Part shown: positions 6,384 to 7,007 of the stretch, piece by piece
Layout of the letters: each line of letters opens with the position of its first letter
How positions within the stretch are numbered: the stretch's first letter is position 1
From: Opitutales bacterium
GTDB lineage: Bacteria > Verrucomicrobiota > Verrucomicrobiia > Opitutales > Intestinicryptomonadaceae
Assembly (NCBI GenBank): GCA_017633865.1
Contig: JAGBOM010000273.1
Coordinates: 1 to 7,007, forward strand
Reading direction: 5' to 3'
DNA length: 7,007 nt
Notes under the pieces: model-generated
The model's database searches: none
What the model was told of the DNA's origin: nothing
What the model saw: the letters and a program-made list of their open reading frames with translations, nothing else
Made by a program: the position numbers and the translations under genes

Positions 6384-7007
6384 ATGGAAAAATTCCAAAT
6401 CAATACAAATAGCGGGACGAGGGCCCCCGCGCAAAACGTTAACACGAATCCGATGGATTCTTCTGTCCAAAAGGAAGGAGGATTGGTTACAAACGGGAGT
6501 CTTGCTATCAGCAATTACTTCTCTCCGGAATTATCTCTAGAGGAAATTGACTCAAAGCTTGACGAATTATTAAAAACTTACGGGAAGGAGGAGTTAGTAA
6601 AACTTTTTAATAATTTATGCCGTACTTCTAAAAACGTAATTTCAAGATTCATATTATTGCTGCTGGGCAAGAATCCGAAACTGAAAGATTTGCCGTATAA
6701 AAAATTCCTTCAAGAAACGGGGTTAATCAAAGATTGTTTTTGCGACCAGACGCTCATTATGTGCAAAAACGCATTCAATGTGTTGTCCGAGCTTAAAAAC
6801 AAAGAAACTTTAAAAAAGGAAGTTGTAAAACTCCCCGTATCCACTCTTGCCGTTTTTAATCAATTAACAAGAGAAGCGGATTTTGCCGAGCGCATAGAGG
6901 AATTTTTAAAAATGGAAAATAAATCCCGCCCCTCCGCTCATTATTTCGTTAATGGAATCTTGTACACCCAAAAGAGCCGCGAGAAAAGCTGCAAAAATAA
7001 CTGCGCG
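6384..7007 (+). CDS. Protein of unknown function, C-terminus beyond right edge
   Basis: The frame is open from the ATG at 6384 to the last base, giving 208 codons with no stop. The first 45 or so residues are polar and low in hydrophobics (Asn, Ser, Thr and Gln rich), suggesting a disordered N-terminal tail with no signal peptide. From about residue 50 the protein is helical and lysine-rich, with a short hydrophobic helix ISRFILLLLG (86-95). That helix is too short and isolated to call a membrane anchor. Residues 150-176 (LPVSTLAVFNQL followed by an acidic helix) faintly recall the helix-turn-helix region of ParB-like or phage DNA-binding proteins, but this is a weak visual resemblance. Cysteines cluster at 118, 120 and 127 and again at 203 and 207. 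No Shine-Dalgarno precedes the start. The gene diverges from the winged-helix gene, so it may belong to another unit. Function unknown. Confidence 0.6.
   Translation, partial: MEKFQINTNSGTRAPAQNVNTNPMDSSVQKEGGLVTNGSLAISNYFSPELSLEEIDSKLDELLKTYGKEELVKLFNNLCRTSKNVISRFILLLLGKNPKLKDLPYKKFLQETGLIKDCFCDQTLIMCKNAFNVLSELKNKETLKKEVVKLPVSTLAVFNQLTREADFAERIEEFLKMENKSRPSAHYFVNGILYTQKSREKSCKNNCA

Overview
This window holds five protein genes: two run off the edges, and four of the five lie on the minus strand. No rRNA, tRNA, CRISPR array, insertion sequence or clear rho-independent terminator was seen. The organism is not identifiable from the sequence. It is bacterial; the recognisable promoters are sigma-70-like, and ribosome binding sites are weak or absent at most starts. 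Base composition is mosaic. Sampled 60-base stretches give about 35% G+C in the two left-hand genes, about 53% in the helicase, about 40% in the winged-helix gene and about 35% in the right-hand gene. This is typical of an accessory island assembled from separate sources.

Right to centre. A gene of unknown function starts at 6384 on the plus strand and leaves the window. It diverges, across a 185-base AT-rich control region with several inverted repeats, from a 297-residue minus-strand protein with an N-terminal winged helix-turn-helix. That second gene has a consensus TATAAT only 8 bases before its ATG, so its mRNA is probably leaderless.

Centre to left. After a 144-base gap with its own promoter comes a minus-strand run of three genes: a 955-residue SNF2-family helicase, a 326-residue protein with a Cap4/DUF4297-like nuclease motif set, and an SMC/Rad50-like ATPase with a CxxC zinc-hook motif (427 residues visible, C-terminus beyond position 1). 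The helicase and nuclease genes are 41 bases apart, and the nuclease and ATPase genes overlap by 11 bases, so they are very likely co-transcribed.

Interpretation. A Cap4-type nuclease translationally coupled to an SMC-like ATPase is the core of Lamassu-Cap4/DdmABC-type and related ABC-three-component anti-phage or anti-plasmid systems. The co-directional SNF2 helicase directly upstream, and the absence of a small middle subunit between nuclease and ATPase, make this an unusual arrangement. It may be a helicase-equipped variant of a Lamassu-like system, or a recent juxtaposition of two separate defence modules. The composition change near the end of the helicase gene favours joining of modules with different histories. 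The winged-helix gene is a plausible regulator, but nothing in the sequence proves that.
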